64,000 nt of DNA. Source: Candidatus Blautia intestinigallinarum. GTDB taxonomy: Bacteria > Bacillota > Clostridia > Lachnospirales > Lachnospiraceae. Below the pieces are notes generated by a model. It did not search any database and had not been told where the DNA came from. It was given only the letters and a program-made list of their open reading frames with translations. Location of the stretch: positions 47,971-111,970 of the forward strand of contig DXIX01000028.1 in assembly GCA_019112635.1 (NCBI GenBank), read 5' to 3'. This document shows positions 1 through 13,503 of the stretch, one piece after another (position 1 is the stretch's first letter; each line of letters begins with the position of its first letter). The translations under genes and the position numbers were made by a program.

Positions 1-1
1 G

Positions 2-307
2 GCCTTTATCAATTTCATGAAAAACTGTATGGAACATTCACAATCCGGCGGAACTGTCCACTGCGATTATTCAGGAAATCCACTTTACGCGAAAATCCGG
101 ATATGGGACGATGGTGCCGGCTTTGATACCGAAGACCTGCCGCATCTTTTTGAACGTTTTTACCGCGGCAGGCATGCCGTGGGAAGCGGAATCGGAATTG
201 GTCTCGCCCTTGCCCGCTCCGTCTTTGAATTGCAGAACGGAACAGTTACTGCTTACAATCTGCAAAATGGCGGTGCATGTTTCGAGATAAGGATATACTG
301 TCACTGA
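2..307 (+). CDS. Sensor histidine kinase, C-terminal HATPase_c part (truncated by window start)
   Basis: Open from base 2 in frame; N-box-like FINFMKNCMEHS, G1 box DDGAGF, F box LFERFYRG, G2 box GIGIGLALAR. Confidence 0.85.
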   Translation, partial: AFINFMKNCMEHSQSGGTVHCDYSGNPLYAKIRIWDDGAGFDTEDLPHLFERFYRGRHAVGSGIGIGLALARSVFELQNGTVTAYNLQNGGACFEIRIYCH

Positions 308-371
308 GATGTCACTTTCCTTTGCTATACTGTACACAAGACAAATCGTACAACAGAAAGGAATAGCAAAC

Positions 372-1094
372 GTGGAAATATTAAGATGTGAAAATGTTAC
401 AAAAGTTTATGGATCTGGAAATAGTCAGGTTGTGGCCCTGGATCATATCAACCTTTCGGTGCAAAAAGGAGAATTTGTGGCCATTGTGGGGGCATCCGGA
501 TCAGGAAAATCAACTCTGCTGCATATTTTAGGAAATGTGGATCAACCCACAGAAGGGAAAGTGGTGATAGAGGGAACGAATATATCTGAAATGAACCGAA
601 CACAGGCAGCGATTTTCAGGCGTAGAAAAGTCGGATTAGTCTATCAATTTTATAATCTGATCCCAACACTCACCGTCCGAAAAAATATCCTGATACCACT
701 TCTGTTAGACAAGAGGAAACCAAATCAGGAATACTTTGATCATATCGTCCATTCGCTGGGGATCGCGGACAGGCTGGATTTTCTTCCCAATCAGCTATCG
801 GGCGGACAACAGCAGCGTGTGGCCATTGCCCGCTCTCTAATCTATCGCCCGGCGCTTCTGCTTGCTGATGAACCAACAGGAAACCTTGACCGAAAAAACG
901 GAAGAGAAATCATTGACCTGCTGAAATTATCCAACCGCAACCTGAATCAAACCATTCTTCTGATCACCCATGATGAAAAGATTGCCTTGGAAGCGGACCG
1001 CATGATTACCATAGAGGATGGAAAAATCATCCGTGATCAGCTCCGCAATCTGGACAAACAGCGTGAAAAAATCTCTCAGAAGAAAGGTTGGTGA
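372..1094 (+). CDS. ABC transporter ATP-binding protein (BceA/MacB-type)
   Basis: Walker A GASGSGKST, signature LSGGQQQR, Walker B LLLADEPTGNLD; GTG start at 372 follows an AGAAAGGA-like RBS. Confidence 0.9.
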   Translation: MEILRCENVTKVYGSGNSQVVALDHINLSVQKGEFVAIVGASGSGKSTLLHILGNVDQPTEGKVVIEGTNISEMNRTQAAIFRRRKVGLVYQFYNLIPTLTVRKNILIPLLLDKRKPNQEYFDHIVHSLGIADRLDFLPNQLSGGQQQRVAIARSLIYRPALLLADEPTGNLDRKNGREIIDLLKLSNRNLNQTILLITHDEKIALEADRMITIEDGKIIRDQLRNLDKQREKISQKKGW

Positions 1095-3295
1095 TAAGTA
1101 TGTGGAAAGATTATTCCATCGGGTTTATCAAAGAAAACCGGGCCTCCAGCTTATCGGTTCTTGTCGCAGCTTTTATCTCTGCTTTGTTTCTGTCCTTGCT
1201 GTGCGGTCTATTCTACAACTTCTGGAATTACGAGATCGAATCCATCACCTTAACAGAAGGGAACTGGCAAGGCCGCATTACAGGAACATTGGAAAAAAAT
1301 GTGGTGTCTGACATTGAAAACTTTGCCAATGTAAAAACTGCTGTTGTCAATGAAGAATTGTCAGATGGAAAAACCCTTGTGATTGATATCTGTTTTCACA
1401 ACATCAGGACCGTTTATCAGGATATGCCCCTGATCGCCCGACATCTGAATATCCCCGAGAGTTCTGTGTCTTATCATGAACTGCTCTTATCCAGGTATTG
1501 CGTCCACAACCCGCAGGATGAATCCCCACCCTTACTGATCGCTTTCTACCTGGCAGTACTTCTGCTTGCATCTGTGTCTTTGATTTTGATTATTCATAAC
1601 TCTTTTGCCATATCCATGAATGCCCATGTTCATCAGTTTGGTATTTTTTCCAGCATTGGAGCAACACCGGGACAGATCCTCACCTGCCTTTTGCAGGAGG
1701 CAGCTATTCTTTGTATCGCCCCAATTTTTCTTGGAAATGTTATCGGGATTGCCTTGACCTTCGGTATCATACAGATTACAAATATGTTTGCAGAGAATAT
1801 TGCAGCCAGACACGAAGCCGTATTTACATACCATCCCTTTGTATTCGCTGTCACAATTCTGGCATCTGCCTTGACGGTATTTATTTCTGCATGGCTGCCA
1901 GCCAGAAAGTTATACAGACTGACCCCACTGGAAGCCATCAAAAATACAGACGAACTGCAGCTAAAACGTAAGAAAAAATCTCCCATTCTCATGAGGCTTT
2001 TTGGGATCGAGGGAGAACTGGCTGGCAATGCACTGAAAGCACAGAAAAAAGCTCTGCGGACCTCCACCCTGTCACTGGCCCTCTCTTTTTTGAGCTTTAC
2101 ACTCATGCTATGCTTCTTCACTCTCTCAGAAATCAGCACGAACCATACCTATTTTGAACGTTACCAGGATGCCTGGGATGTCATGGCAACCGTAAAAAAC
2201 ACACCGATAGAGGATTTCGCTTACGGAGATGACATCCATGCTTTGAATGATACAGACAGTATCATTTATCAAAAAGCAAACGCTTATAGCTCCATTCCAA
2301 TGAATGCCATCAGCGAGGAAGTCAAAAACCTGGGCGGAGTAGAAGTGTTAGCCAAAACTGCTGTCAGCGCTGCCGATGGTTTCTATTCTGTTCAAGCCCC
2401 TATCGTCATTATGGATGACCGTAGTTTTTCTGAATACTGCGAACAAATGGGATTTTCCCCAGGCGAAACAGGAAGTATCATTCTGAACCGTATCTGGGAC
2501 AGCACAAACAGTAATTTCAGATACAAAAAATATGTTCCCTTTCTGAAAGAAAAGCAGACATCCATCATCTTACAAAATCCCGATGACGCAGCGGCTGCTG
2601 TCACCATTCCTGTCCTGGGCTATACACAAGAACCGCCGGTCTTAAGAGAAGAATATGACAACTATACTTTCGTTCAGTTTCTTTCCGTTTCTACATGGAA
2701 ACAGATCAAAGAAGTGATTCAAAACGCAGAATCTGACCTTTTTATCCGTGTGTTGGCAACAAAGGACAGATCTTTAGCCGAATTAAATACCATAGAGACA
2801 GAACTGAAAAACATGATGGGACATGAATTTACACTGGAAATGGAAAACCGGATTCAGGAAAAAACAGACAATGACGTCATGTTAAATGGTTACAAATGGA
2901 TCATCGGATCGTTATGCGTGTTACTCGCCCTGATCGGAATTGCCAATGTCTTTTCCAACACTTTGGGATTTATCCGTCAAAGAAAACGGGAATTTGCCAG
3001 ATATATGTCTATTGGAATGACACCCGGCGGTATGCGGAAAATATTCTGCATTGAAGTCCTCGTCATTGCGGGACGTCCTGTGCTGATCACCCTTCCGCTT
3101 ACGGTATTGTTTGTAAGTTTTATGATAAAGGCAAGTGTTCTGAATCCTATGGAATTTTGGACAGCAGCTCCGATTCTTCCTATCGTGATTTTTATCCTGT
3201 TGATTTTTGGATTTGTCGCACTGGCCTATTACATGGGAGGTAAAAAAATCCTGAAATGTAATCTGATTGAAAGTATTACAAAGACCCTCCCCTGA
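1088..3295 (+). CDS. FtsX-like ABC transporter permease (BceB-type)
   Basis: 735 aa, multiple TM segments, FtsX-like blocks (SSIGATPGQILTCL, MSIGMTPGGMRKIF); overlaps the ATPase gene. Confidence 0.87.
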   Translation: MVISMWKDYSIGFIKENRASSLSVLVAAFISALFLSLLCGLFYNFWNYEIESITLTEGNWQGRITGTLEKNVVSDIENFANVKTAVVNEELSDGKTLVIDICFHNIRTVYQDMPLIARHLNIPESSVSYHELLLSRYCVHNPQDESPPLLIAFYLAVLLLASVSLILIIHNSFAISMNAHVHQFGIFSSIGATPGQILTCLLQEAAILCIAPIFLGNVIGIALTFGIIQITNMFAENIAARHEAVFTYHPFVFAVTILASALTVFISAWLPARKLYRLTPLEAIKNTDELQLKRKKKSPILMRLFGIEGELAGNALKAQKKALRTSTLSLALSFLSFTLMLCFFTLSEISTNHTYFERYQDAWDVMATVKNTPIEDFAYGDDIHALNDTDSIIYQKANAYSSIPMNAISEEVKNLGGVEVLAKTAVSAADGFYSVQAPIVIMDDRSFSEYCEQMGFSPGETGSIILNRIWDSTNSNFRYKKYVPFLKEKQTSIILQNPDDAAAAVTIPVLGYTQEPPVLREEYDNYTFVQFLSVSTWKQIKEVIQNAESDLFIRVLATKDRSLAELNTIETELKNMMGHEFTLEMENRIQEKTDNDVMLNGYKWIIGSLCVLLALIGIANVFSNTLGFIRQRKREFARYMSIGMTPGGMRKIFCIEVLVIAGRPVLITLPLTVLFVSFMIKASVLNPMEFWTAAPILPIVIFILLIFGFVALAYYMGGKKILKCNLIESITKTLP

Positions 3296-3302
3296 TAGGG
3301 TT

Positions 3303-3348
3303 AAAGGGAGACACACAGTTCCATCTGTGTAATCTCCCTTGTTTTTCT
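3303..3348 (+). terminator. Intrinsic terminator after the ABC permease
   Basis: aagggagacacacag-ttccat-ctgtgtaatctccctt followed by gtttttc. Confidence 0.75.
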
Positions 3349-3353
3349 TCACA

Positions 3354-5372
3354 TTAAGACTCGAAAATTCTACACTGGAACGGACCAAGCTCCAGCATTC
3401 CCTGACAAATCTCCCCGGTCTCCGCATCCGTCCAGGAACCAATTCCTTCCACCTTCGCAGGTTCATTGTTGAAATTCATGACAAACACGAAAGACTGGCA
3501 TTGATCTTCCCGGATTCTCAGGGAAACAGTCACTCCGTGGGGAAGCTTCACGCCCAGCGGATTGGCCAAAGCCAGTTCCTCCAGCAGATCTTCCGTGAAC
3601 CTGCGCAGGAAATTCAACTCCGGCTCAGCTGCCAGATAATAGGCGCTGCCCTCTCCATAGGCGTTTTTGGTGAGAACCGGCATTCCTTTCACATAGTCTT
3701 CCTCATACACGCTAAGAACCTGTGTCCCCTCTTTTGCGTGAATCACCTCTCTGAGCCCGCCTGCCGGATACTGCACACCCTGATAGGAGAAAGTATTCGG
3801 GAACTCTTCACAGGGAGCGTCGATTTCTTCCTGAACCACGCCCAGCACATCTTCCAGCGGATGATGTCCCAGGAAACACAGATCTGTCTCATCCACCAGA
3901 CCGCTGAAGTATGTGGTCACATAGACACCGCCGCCTCTCACGTAATCTCTCACTTTCCCGGCATATCCCTCTTTGTACATATAATTGAAGGGAGCCAGTA
4001 CGAGCTGATAACCTTCCAGGGAATCATCCATACCCACCAGATCCACATCGATACCGGCCTCCCAGAAAGGCTGATAATATAGGAAAATGCTGTCCACATA
4101 GTTCATATCCGTTCTTGGGCCGGAGACATCTTCCAATGCCCACCAGTTCTCCCAGTCAAAGATCATGGCCACCTTGGGCTGATTCACTGTGCCGTCGAGA
4201 AGATCCGTAAGCCCCATCAGGCGCTCTCCCACCTGGGTCACTTCCCGGAAAGTTCTGGTATTGCTTCCGTTTTTATGTCCCACCACAGCACCGTGGAATT
4301 TCTCGAAGGATCCCCTGCTCTTTCTCCACTGGAAATACAGAACCGAGTCTGATCCATGAGCCAGCGCCTGCATGGAGGAAAGCATGTGCATTCCCGGGAG
4401 CTTCGAGGGATTGACCTCCCGCCAGCTGACCATTGACGGTGTGCTCTCCATCAGCAGAAACGGTTTCTTCTTCATGGAGCGCATCAGGCTGTGGCTGGCC
4501 GCAGTACGCATCGCCACAGTCACTTCATCCTTTCTCTTATGCCAGAACGGATAATTATCCCAGGATATCACATCCAGCTCATCGCGCAGTCTGTGATAGT
4601 CCAGCCCCTTGAAAAAATACATAAAATTCGTGGTGACTGGAAGATCCGACGCTGTCCGGACAGCCTGAATCTCCCCGGCGACAAAATCACTCATCTGTTC
4701 CGTAGCAAATCTTCTCCAGTCCAGCTTCAGTCCAGTCATTGTATACTCACCCTGAGGCGCAGGACTGTGAATCTGATCCCAGTCGGTGTACACATGACTC
4801 CAGAATCTGCCCCACCAGGCTTTGTTCAGATTATCCAGGGTCTGATAACGCTTCTTCAGCCATTCCCTGAATGCTCTCTGACACTGTTCACAGTGACAGG
4901 TGGAATCCCCGAAATTTCCTCCCAGCTCATTGGAAATATGCCACAGAACCACATTCTCCTTCTTTCCGAACTTCTGGGACAACGCTCTGTCCAGAGATTG
5001 AATCTTCTGGCGCATCACCGGGGAAGTATAACAGAAATTCTGTCTCTTGCCCGGAAGATTTTTCGTTCCGTCCTCCTGTACCTGCATGACTTCCGGATAT
5101 TTTTCCGTGAGCCAATGGGGCATGGCCCCGGAAGGAGTTGCCAGGATCACCTGGATTCCTTCCCTGCCCAGACGGTCCACAATCTCTTCCAGCCACTGAA
5201 AATCATAGACCCCTTCCTTTGGTTCCAACATTGCCCAGGAAAAAATTCCCAGAGTTACACAGTTGACCTGTGCTTTCTTCATCAATTGAATATCTTCCTC
5301 TAAAATTTCCGGATATTCCAGCCACTGTTCCGGATTATAATCTCCACCGTGAAGAATCCTTCCTCCTATCAT
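3354..5372 (-). CDS. Beta-galactosidase, GH42 family
   Basis: ILHGGDYNPEQW start, WHISNELGG acid/base region, LLMESTPS nucleophile region, C-terminal beta domain. Confidence 0.92.
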   Translation of the reverse strand: MIGGRILHGGDYNPEQWLEYPEILEEDIQLMKKAQVNCVTLGIFSWAMLEPKEGVYDFQWLEEIVDRLGREGIQVILATPSGAMPHWLTEKYPEVMQVQEDGTKNLPGKRQNFCYTSPVMRQKIQSLDRALSQKFGKKENVVLWHISNELGGNFGDSTCHCEQCQRAFREWLKKRYQTLDNLNKAWWGRFWSHVYTDWDQIHSPAPQGEYTMTGLKLDWRRFATEQMSDFVAGEIQAVRTASDLPVTTNFMYFFKGLDYHRLRDELDVISWDNYPFWHKRKDEVTVAMRTAASHSLMRSMKKKPFLLMESTPSMVSWREVNPSKLPGMHMLSSMQALAHGSDSVLYFQWRKSRGSFEKFHGAVVGHKNGSNTRTFREVTQVGERLMGLTDLLDGTVNQPKVAMIFDWENWWALEDVSGPRTDMNYVDSIFLYYQPFWEAGIDVDLVGMDDSLEGYQLVLAPFNYMYKEGYAGKVRDYVRGGGVYVTTYFSGLVDETDLCFLGHHPLEDVLGVVQEEIDAPCEEFPNTFSYQGVQYPAGGLREVIHAKEGTQVLSVYEEDYVKGMPVLTKNAYGEGSAYYLAAEPELNFLRRFTEDLLEELALANPLGVKLPHGVTVSLRIREDQCQSFVFVMNFNNEPAKVEGIGSWTDAETGEICQGMLELGPFQCRIFES

Positions 5373-5419
5373 GTCAATAGCCTCCTGTATATTCTGCTCT
5401 CGTCCGGTTGCATTCTTCC

Positions 5420-8542
<3,123 letters not shown>

Positions 8543-8631
8543 TCATAAATCTATTATAGTATGGATAGACAAAGTATTGTATGGTATGTTAAGCTAAAGA
8601 ATATAATATTTCGAAACAGGTGGTGATTCTC

Positions 8632-9438
8632 ATGCCAATAATCTTCCGCAGCACTCCCATTGTGGAACCCTTTACGTTTGATTCCCTGGGAAATCACTGG
8701 GAGCAAGATCAGATCTTTCGGCCGAAAGGCTATCCCTTCTACCATTATCTCCAGTCCGAATCCGGCACTGGAATCGTGACGGTCGAGGGACAGACACACA
8801 TTCTCCATGAAAAAGAAGGAATTCTCATCGCCCCCTTCCTGCGGCACTCTTATCAGAAGCAGAGCAGCCAGTGGTTCACTCTGTTTGCCACTTTCACAGG
8901 AACGGTGGAGAGCAGCATCCCCCAGATGCTCGGCAACCGCCAAGTTATTCTGACGGACAAGAGCCAGGGGGAGCGCATCGCCCAGCTTCTGTCCGAGTGT
9001 ATCCGAAGATACGATTCCCTCCCTGTGGATGAGAAGCGTCTGTCCATTGACTGTTACAGTCTGCTGATGAATTTTGTGGATGGCGTCCACACTCAGAAAT
9101 TAACCGATGATCCTCTTTATCAGCGTTACATTGCCCCGGTAATAGAAGAAATTGAAAGGCATTATGACCGGGAACTCACTGTGGAATCCCTCAGCGGACA
9201 GGTATACATTACTCCCCAATATCTCTCCAGGCTCTTCCGCCGTTTTCTGAACTGTTCCACCTATGAATATCTCACCTCCTGCCGTATCCGCAAGGCTAAG
9301 GAATTCCTGATCACCAGCCCCAGGCTGGAGGTTCAGCACATCGCCCAGAAAACCGGCTTCTCCGACACCAGCCATTTTATCGCTGTCTTCAAAAAAATCA
9401 CCGGAATGACACCTCTGGAATTCCGAAAATTAAATTAA
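8632..9438 (+). CDS. AraC family transcriptional regulator
   Basis: N-terminal cupin-like domain; C-terminal HTH (YLSRLFRRFLNCSTYEYLTSCRIRKAKEFL, GFSDTSHFIAVFKKITGMTPLEFRK); divergent from lacZ. Confidence 0.9.
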   Translation: MPIIFRSTPIVEPFTFDSLGNHWEQDQIFRPKGYPFYHYLQSESGTGIVTVEGQTHILHEKEGILIAPFLRHSYQKQSSQWFTLFATFTGTVESSIPQMLGNRQVILTDKSQGERIAQLLSECIRRYDSLPVDEKRLSIDCYSLLMNFVDGVHTQKLTDDPLYQRYIAPVIEEIERHYDRELTVESLSGQVYITPQYLSRLFRRFLNCSTYEYLTSCRIRKAKEFLITSPRLEVQHIAQKTGFSDTSHFIAVFKKITGMTPLEFRKLN

Positions 9439-9497
9439 TCTTTGTTTTTCCGCAAAATAGGACTGCCAGCAATGGCAGCCCTATCAAAAAGCATATT

Positions 9498-10337
9498 TTA
9501 TTTCACGGCACCGGTAATACCTTCTGCGAACTGTTTCTGCAGTACGAAGAATACGATCATGGTCGGGATGGAGCAGAAGAGAACGCCCACCATCAACATA
9601 CCATAGTCGGTGGTATATCCGGATGACATATTGGCGATCAACATTGGCATAGTCTGTGCCTCCGGCATCGTCATGATTACCTTCGGCCACAGATAAGCGT
9701 TCCATGCGTTCATAAACGTGATAACGCCTGCCGCTGCGTAGGTAGCCTTCATCATCGGCATATACATACGATAAAAGATCTGGAACTCGTTCAGTCCGTC
9801 AATACGTGCCGCTTCCATCGTGTCAACAGGGAAGTTCCTGGAGTTCTGGCGGAACATCATAATCAGGAACGGCGTTGACAGAGAAGGAAGGATAAATCCC
9901 CATACACTGTTCAGAAGTTTCATGGAAGAAAGCATTTTAAACAACGGGATCATAGTAGCAACCTGCGGAATCATCATAGCGAGCAGCAAGATGGAAAACA
10001 GAAGATCCTTCCACTTGTCATGATACAGCTCGAATCCAAAACCTGCCAGAGAACAGATCAGGATCGCCAGGACCGTCTGTACAACTGCATACAGGAAAGA
10101 GTTTCCCATTGCGCGCCAGAGGTCATAGTTTGCCAACAGGTTGTTGAAGTTTGTCATCAGTTCCCCACCGATCGTGATCTTACCATTTGCAACATCAAAG
10201 GTATTATTTGTTGCGGCAGAAATCATCCAGTAGAACGGGAATACTGATAAAAATGCCACAATAATCAGAAATATGTATGTAGGAATCAGACGGCGCTGGA
10301 TCATACTTCTATTCTTTTTCTCAGTCACGAGTATCAC
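9498..10337 (-). CDS. Carbohydrate ABC transporter permease (MalG/LacG-type)
   Basis: EAARIDGLNEFQIFYRMYMPMMK EAA loop, 6 TM segments. Confidence 0.9.
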   Translation of the reverse strand: MILVTEKKNRSMIQRRLIPTYIFLIIVAFLSVFPFYWMISAATNNTFDVANGKITIGGELMTNFNNLLANYDLWRAMGNSFLYAVVQTVLAILICSLAGFGFELYHDKWKDLLFSILLLAMMIPQVATMIPLFKMLSSMKLLNSVWGFILPSLSTPFLIMMFRQNSRNFPVDTMEAARIDGLNEFQIFYRMYMPMMKATYAAAGVITFMNAWNAYLWPKVIMTMPEAQTMPMLIANMSSGYTTDYGMLMVGVLFCSIPTMIVFFVLQKQFAEGITGAVK

Positions 10338-11223
10338 CTACTTTCATATTGATGAACGCCAGAACCGCAACGAGAATAAATACGAAGAAGCACATTGCCG
10401 TTGCATATCCAAAGTTCGAAACGCCGCCGGCGCCAAACGAATTGTTGTAAATATAGTGAGACATGGTGATGGTTGAGTTTGCCGGACCACCATTGGTCAG
10501 GTTGACAGACTCATCGAACAACTGCAGAGTACCGTTGATAGACATAATGAAAGTCATGATGATTGTCGGTTTCAACAGTGGCACGGTAATTCTCCAGAAG
10601 GTCTTCCATCCATTAGCACCATCGATCTTCGCCGCCTCATATACAGAATATTCAATATTCTGCAGACCAGCCAGATAGAACACCATATTGTATCCAGTCC
10701 ATCTCCAGATCAGGGCGATGATGATGACAGCTTTTGCACTTGCGGAATTTCCAAGAAAGTTGTAGTTTTCCTGAAGGATACCAAGATTTACAAGAATTGC
10801 ATTTACTAGTCCGTCCGTTGCGAACAAAGACTTGAAAATCAACGCATAAGATACAAGGGATGTCGCACAGGGAAGGAACACACATGTACGGAAGAATCCT
10901 TTGAATCTTAAATGCTGGTTATTCAGAAGCTGAGCCAGCAGGATCGCCAGAATCAGCATGATCGGCACCTGGATGACCAGGTACAGGAACGTGTTTCCAA
11001 CAGAAGTCATGAACACTTTGTCAGAGAACATTCTCGTATAGTTGTTGAAAATCGGTTCATTCCAATGCATATTCGCACTGGACCCGGTCTGCAGTGACAT
11101 GATAAATGCCTGAATCATCGGCCAGAATGCCATAATCGCGATGAGAATCGTAGCCGGTGTCAGGAACGCCCAGCCCGCTGCTGACTGTTTACCCAGCAGT
11201 GTCATCTTTCTTTTCTGTTTCAA
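10321..11223 (-). CDS. Carbohydrate ABC transporter permease (MalF/LacF-type)
   Basis: YEAAKIDGANGWKTFWRITVPLLKP EAA loop; overlaps the second permease. Confidence 0.9.
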   Translation of the reverse strand: MKQKRKMTLLGKQSAAGWAFLTPATILIAIMAFWPMIQAFIMSLQTGSSANMHWNEPIFNNYTRMFSDKVFMTSVGNTFLYLVIQVPIMLILAILLAQLLNNQHLRFKGFFRTCVFLPCATSLVSYALIFKSLFATDGLVNAILVNLGILQENYNFLGNSASAKAVIIIALIWRWTGYNMVFYLAGLQNIEYSVYEAAKIDGANGWKTFWRITVPLLKPTIIMTFIMSINGTLQLFDESVNLTNGGPANSTITMSHYIYNNSFGAGGVSNFGYATAMCFFVFILVAVLAFINMKVGDTRD

Positions 11224-11320
11224 CTTTTGGGCCCCCTCCTTTTTAATAAACAGGCAGGGTAGCGGATGTCTCCGCCCCCCGCCCTGTCTTGAATGTTTCC
11301 AATGGCAATTTCTTCAATTG

Positions 11321-12640
11321 TTAATTGCCCATCTCGAAGTTCAGCTGATCTTCTGCCTCCTGCAATGCCTCCATGGTATCCGCGCCGTTAATAATATTGA
11401 CGATCGCTGTTCCCACATAGTTACGTGCAGAATAGTGGTAGTCGCTCTGCTCTACGATCTGTACATGAGTACCCATCTCAACGATGTCTGCATAGATCGG
11501 CTGATCGTTGAAGTATTCAACGCCTTCCTGGTAAACCTCAGTCTCAGCTGCCGGTGCGTATGTAGAGATCACGCCGCCATCTTTCAGAGCATTGTCATAG
11601 GTTGTCGTGCTGCTTCCGAAAGTCTTTGCAAGGAAGTCTTTCGCAAGGTCAACGTTCTTACAGTTGGAGGTAATGTACAGAGAAGATCCGCCGTTACTTG
11701 CGTATCCCTCTCCGCCTTCCAGAGTCGGCATAGATGTGATTTCCCATTTACCGCTGTTCGCTTCTACTTTCTCGATGGTCGGGATAATCCAGTTTCCGTT
11801 CATAACACCAGCAACCTGGTCGCCCTGGATTGCCTTGTCTGTATAATCAGACCAGCTGTTCGGCATCAGAAGTGTGCCATCCTTTGCCATCTGAACCAGT
11901 TTCTCAACGATTGTTACCAGAGTCTCATTCTCAGTGATGTATGGTTTTCCATCTTTGAACTGAGACACGCCCTCAGCCTGCATCATCATGTATGGAAGGT
12001 CATTGCCATCGCTGTTCATACACAGAAGAGCTTTGCCTGTCTTGTCATGTACAGCTTTACCGATTTCCATGAACTCATCCCAGGTGCATCCTGTCAGGTC
12101 ATCAATGGTATATCCAGCCTCTTCCAGAAGGTCTGTACGATATGCGCATACAACGGTACCGTTGTCTACCGGTACACCGTAGTGCTCGCCATCGATGGTG
12201 GAGTAGTCAAGTTTCTCTGCTGCGAAATCATCCCAATTGATATCAATGTCTCCAAGTGGGGTCCATGCATCCGGATAATCTGCTACATATCTCTGAATGT
12301 AATGATCCTGGAACAGAACCAGATCAGGAAGATTGCTGAAATCGCCTGCAGATGCAGCAGTTGTAACTGCTGTCTCCACATCCTGTGAAGCTGCCTGCTC
12401 GATAATCTCAAGCTCAAAATCCGGATTTACATTCTCTTTGTAGTCTGCTGCCGCTGCTTCCAGAGCCGGAATATTAAATGCCGGGTCCCACGCGAATACG
12501 GTAAGCTTGTTTTCGCTGCCTTCCTCTGTCGCTGCATCGCCGCCATCAGATGAGCTGTCGCTTCCGCCACCGCCGCCGCAGGCTGCAAGTGAGAATGCCA
12601 TCACACCGGCAAGTAACACACTAAGTACTTTCTTTTTCAT
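11321..12640 (-). CDS. Extracellular sugar-binding lipoprotein of ABC transporter
   Basis: Lipobox FSLAACGGG; SBP_bac_1-like fold features; upstream of two sugar permeases. Confidence 0.9.
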   Translation of the reverse strand: MKKKVLSVLLAGVMAFSLAACGGGGGSDSSSDGGDAATEEGSENKLTVFAWDPAFNIPALEAAAADYKENVNPDFELEIIEQAASQDVETAVTTAASAGDFSNLPDLVLFQDHYIQRYVADYPDAWTPLGDIDINWDDFAAEKLDYSTIDGEHYGVPVDNGTVVCAYRTDLLEEAGYTIDDLTGCTWDEFMEIGKAVHDKTGKALLCMNSDGNDLPYMMMQAEGVSQFKDGKPYITENETLVTIVEKLVQMAKDGTLLMPNSWSDYTDKAIQGDQVAGVMNGNWIIPTIEKVEANSGKWEITSMPTLEGGEGYASNGGSSLYITSNCKNVDLAKDFLAKTFGSSTTTYDNALKDGGVISTYAPAAETEVYQEGVEYFNDQPIYADIVEMGTHVQIVEQSDYHYSARNYVGTAIVNIINGADTMEALQEAEDQLNFEMGN

Positions 12641-12981
12641 ATTGCATGTCCTCCTTTTTACCGTAAAAAACTATGCCAATCACATGAAATCCGTCACCGG
12701 CATATGTTTTTTACATCAATAACTTATAGCGTTATTATAGCAAAAGATTTTCATGTATTGTATGCGAAACCGCCCACATTATATGCAATTTCAATCATCA
12801 TTATCCATTTTGCACTATTTTACCCTTGCGTCTATGGTACTTTTTATTCATTTCCATTACTTTCTTCACAATTTCGACAAAATCTATTATATTTTTTCGT
12901 CAATAGTACGCAAAATAAATAGCCAAAATTTGCTCACTTTTTTTGTGCATTTTCACGTATTCTGCTATTTTCATATGAGAA

Positions 12982-13503
12982 TTATGCAAAAAAGACTCTC
13001 TCCGGGTACTGTTTTTTCATAATCTGCAGCATCTCTTCATTCAAATCCAGCAATAATTTGATCTTTTGTTTTCCTTCTGTGATAATCATCGTGTAATAGG
13101 GAATGTCATCTTCATAAGATGTATAATCATATTTCCGAAGATGCTCCGTTCCCCCATTCTTGCGGTATTTCGCCACCACCTCATGCCAGTTGGGAGCCAC
13201 AGTCTCCAGATCCTTCAGATTCAGAACGTGAGCTGTTTTGCGGTAGCGCTTCCCGTAAATCACATCAATGGTAAGTTCATTATTGTCCAGAGTGTACTCA
13301 TAGCTTTTCTGCCCGAATATATCATAGACAAAATACAGTACCGCCAGAAGAAATCCCGGCAGCATAAATCCCCGGTTCAAAACGATTCCTTCCAGAATAA
13401 ACACGACACAGAAGAAGATCATGATTCCCTTCAGCAGCCCGGTCATTGCTTTCTTCTTTCTCTCCACCTGTGTCACAACTCGATAATTATACATCTCTAC
13501 CAT
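12982..13503 (-). CDS. Membrane-associated protein of unknown function (DUF6106-like)
   Basis: N-terminal TM pair followed by soluble PH-like domain; intact ORF between AraC gene and AT-rich intergenic DNA. Confidence 0.6.
   Translation of the reverse strand: MVEMYNYRVVTQVERKKKAMTGLLKGIMIFFCVVFILEGIVLNRGFMLPGFLLAVLYFVYDIFGQKSYEYTLDNNELTIDVIYGKRYRKTAHVLNLKDLETVAPNWHEVVAKYRKNGGTEHLRKYDYTSYEDDIPYYTMIITEGKQKIKLLLDLNEEMLQIMKKQYPERVFFA

Noticed and set aside
11141-12388. 415-aa plus-strand ORF
   Set aside because: Antisense to the sugar-binding protein and permease genes; no motif.
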